A stretch of DNA of 64,000 nt, from positions 28,545 to 92,544 of the forward strand of contig NZ_RJUD01000016.1 of assembly GCF_024343675.1 (NCBI RefSeq). Direction: 5' to 3'. The stretch comes from Lacihabitans sp. CS3-21. GTDB lineage: Bacteria; Bacteroidota; Bacteroidia; Cytophagales; Spirosomataceae. Shown one piece after another: positions 62,619 through 64,000 of the stretch; the first letter of the stretch is position 1, and each line of letters opens with the position of its first letter. The notes beneath the pieces are model-generated. The model searched no databases. It worked only from the letters and a program-made list of their open reading frames with translations, and was not told the DNA's origin. The position numbers and the translations under genes were made by a program.

Positions 62619-64000
62619 TTACCTGCTCATGTACATATTCCTCTCAGAATATACTTGTAAGAAGAAATCGTCTGTGAGGTCTTCTATGAAGTAGATGCCT
62701 TCGCCGGTTGACTTCATCTCTGGGCCGAGTTCTTTGTTTACGTTCGGGAATTTATTGAACGAGAATACCGGTATTTTGATGGCGTAACCTTCTTTCACTG
62801 GTTTGAAATCAAAGTCTTTCACTTTGGCTCCCAACATCACTTTGGTGGCGTAGTTTACATACGGCTCTTGGTAGGCTTTGCATATAAACGGCACCGTGCG
62901 TGAGGCCCTTGGGTTGGCTTCTATCACATACACTTTCTCGTCTTTGATGGCAAACTGTATGTTTATCAGGCCTTTAGTGTCAAGGGCTATGGCGATACGC
63001 TTGGTATATTCTTCTATTTGTTTGATGACGTTTTCGCTCAAATCAAAGGCTGGCAATACCGCATAAGAGTCGCCCGAGTGAATACCTGCAGGCTCGATAT
63101 GCTCCATGATACCGATGATGTAAGCATCAGTTCCGTCGCAAATGGCGTCGGCTTCTGCTTCTATGGCGTTCTCGAGGAAATGATCCAAAAGAATATTGTT
63201 ATCAGGAATATCGTTCAGGATTTTCACCACATGTTGCTCCAGTTCGGTCTCATTGATGACAATTTTCATACTTTGGCCACCCAATACATAGCTTGGACGA
63301 ACCAAAAGTGGGAAGCCTAATGATTTAGAAACTTCTACTGCTCTATCTGCAGTTCTTACGGTATCAAATGGCGGATAAGGAATGTCTAATTCTCTCAATT
63401 TTTCAGAGAAACGACCTCTGTCTTCGGCCAAATCGAGGGCTTCGTATGAAGTACCGATGATTTTGATGCCATATTTGGTGAACTTCTCCGCCATTTTTAA
63501 GGCTGTTTGTCCACCTAGCTGAACAATTACTCCTTCAGGTTTTTCGTGCTCGATGATATCGAAAACATTCTCCCAGAAAACTGGCTCAAAATATAGTTTA
63601 TCAGCAATATCTGGGTCTGTGGAAACCGTCTCTGGGTTACAGTTGATCATGATGGTTTCGTAGCCCATTTCTTTGGCTGCCAACACTCCATGCACACAAG
63701 AGTAATCAAATTCGATTCCTTGTCCGATACGGTTAGGACCAGAACCTAAGACAACTATTTTCTTTCTATCAGATACAATCGACTCATTTTCAGGATTTTC
63801 TTCGGATGCTGAGAAGGTAGAATAGAAGTAAGGTGTTTTGGCTTCAAATTCAGCAGAACAAGTATCCACACATTTGAAAACTCTGTTGATGCCCATACCT
63901 TTACGCTTAGAAGTCACCTCGCTTTCTTTACATCTAAGCAAATGAGCCAGCTGTCTGTCTGCATAGCCTTTTTGTTTGGCGTCTAACAGGATCTCTTTTG
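62619..64000 (-). CDS. carB: Carbamoyl-phosphate synthase large subunit, C-terminal part, no MGS domain
   Basis: The gene continues beyond the window; the minus-strand frame is open to base 64000, giving about 460 visible residues. They cover the oligomerisation domain end (VFKCVDTCSAEFEAKTPYFYSTF), the second pre-ATP-grasp block (LGSGPNRIGQGIEFDYSCVHG) and the second ATP-grasp domain ending in IEANPRASRTVPFICKA and GPEMKSTGEG. In E. coli an MGS-like domain of ~140 residues follows and binds UMP, IMP and ornithine. Here the protein ends about 20 residues after GPEMKSTGEG with SERNMYMSR. CarB makes carbamoyl phosphate for arginine and pyrimidines. Confidence 0.93.
   Translation of the reverse strand, partial: KEILLDAKQKGYADRQLAHLLRCKESEVTSKRKGMGINRVFKCVDTCSAEFEAKTPYFYSTFSASEENPENESIVSDRKKIVVLGSGPNRIGQGIEFDYSCVHGVLAAKEMGYETIMINCNPETVSTDPDIADKLYFEPVFWENVFDIIEHEKPEGVIVQLGGQTALKMAEKFTKYGIKIIGTSYEALDLAEDRGRFSEKLRELDIPYPPFDTVRTADRAVEVSKSLGFPLLVRPSYVLGGQSMKIVINETELEQHVVKILNDIPDNNILLDHFLENAIEAEADAICDGTDAYIIGIMEHIEPAGIHSGDSYAVLPAFDLSENVIKQIEEYTKRIAIALDTKGLINIQFAIKDEKVYVIEANPRASRTVPFICKAYQEPYVNYATKVMLGAKVKDFDFKPVKEGYAIKIPVFSFNKFPNVNKELGPEMKSTGEGIYFIEDLTDDFFLQVYSERNMYMSR

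Noticed and set aside
1..64000. tRNA, rRNA, integrase, transposase or CRISPR loci
   Set aside because: Intergenic gaps were read for tRNA-like cloverleaf ends and proteins for transposase or phage families; none was recognised. A covariance-model scan was not possible.

Overview
This 64 kb window is chromosomal DNA from a Bacteroidota bacterium, most likely of the Cytophagia/Cytophagales type. The lineage call rests on DUF4249 paired with a TonB-dependent receptor, carboxypeptidase-regulatory-like N-termini on outer-membrane receptors, DUF3108, DUF3822, DUF1080 and DUF885 proteins, a Bacteroidetes-type arginyltransferase-like protein, and promoters matching the Bacteroidetes -7 consensus TAnnTTTG. 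The DNA is AT-rich with short intergenic gaps. It looks like core genome: I see no rRNA, tRNA, prophage, insertion sequence or CRISPR array.

Layout. 1-6.4 kb: end of a threonine aldolase-like gene, an outer-membrane protein, a PDZ aspartyl protease, rlmN, a PiT phosphate transporter and an Ate-like aminoacyl-tRNA protein transferase. 6.7-11.4 kb: a three-gene 2-oxoacid oxidoreductase operon in which a GltD-like FAD/NAD(P)H iron-sulfur subunit precedes KorA and KorB. 11.5-17.7 kb: small unknown proteins, a TlpA-like thioredoxin protein, a secreted amidohydrolase and xylulokinase. 17.8-20.3 kb: nuoAB without the rest of the nuo operon, then an aldo/keto reductase flanked by copies of a 20-bp hairpin repeat. 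20.3-26.0 kb (minus strand): Xaa-Pro aminopeptidase, a DUF4249/TonB receptor pair and two tailless SSB proteins separated by a 4 x 16-bp tandem repeat. 26.4-32.8 kb: an iron-uptake operon (two TonB receptors, a PepSY membrane protein, and a Fur-family regulator as last gene) preceded by a promoter that overlaps a Fur-box-like 7-1-7 inverted repeat. 32.9-38.5 kb (minus): HD phosphohydrolase, cation antiporter, DUF2200, a DUF2283 pseudogene in a repeat-rich gap, and aconitase. 38.9-50.3 kb: topA, a zinc-less sirtuin, rplY-prs, small hypotheticals, a DEAD-box helicase, a DUF1080 protein, recA and DUF3108. 50.6-56.9 kb: ugd-uxs (UDP-xylose supply), a bicupin, a DUF885 peptidase-like protein and a sulfatase. 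56.9-62.4 kb (minus): a deoxynucleoside catabolism cluster (deoB, deoC, a two-domain ALDH16-like aldehyde dehydrogenase, deoD). 62.6-64 kb: the C-terminal part of carB, lacking the usual MGS allosteric domain.

How it fits together. Three modules are coherent. The KOR operon probably couples 2-oxoacid oxidation to NAD(P)H through its flavoprotein subunit. The iron operon moves ferric chelates across the outer membrane and carries its own regulator. The deo cluster splits deoxyribose phosphate, and its aldehyde dehydrogenase can remove the acetaldehyde released by DeoC. The most unusual non-genic signals are the hairpin repeat family at 18.8-20.2 kb, the DUF2283 gene interrupted by two TAA codons, and a relic copy of the aconitase 3' end and terminator. 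I found no clear new defence or mobile system.
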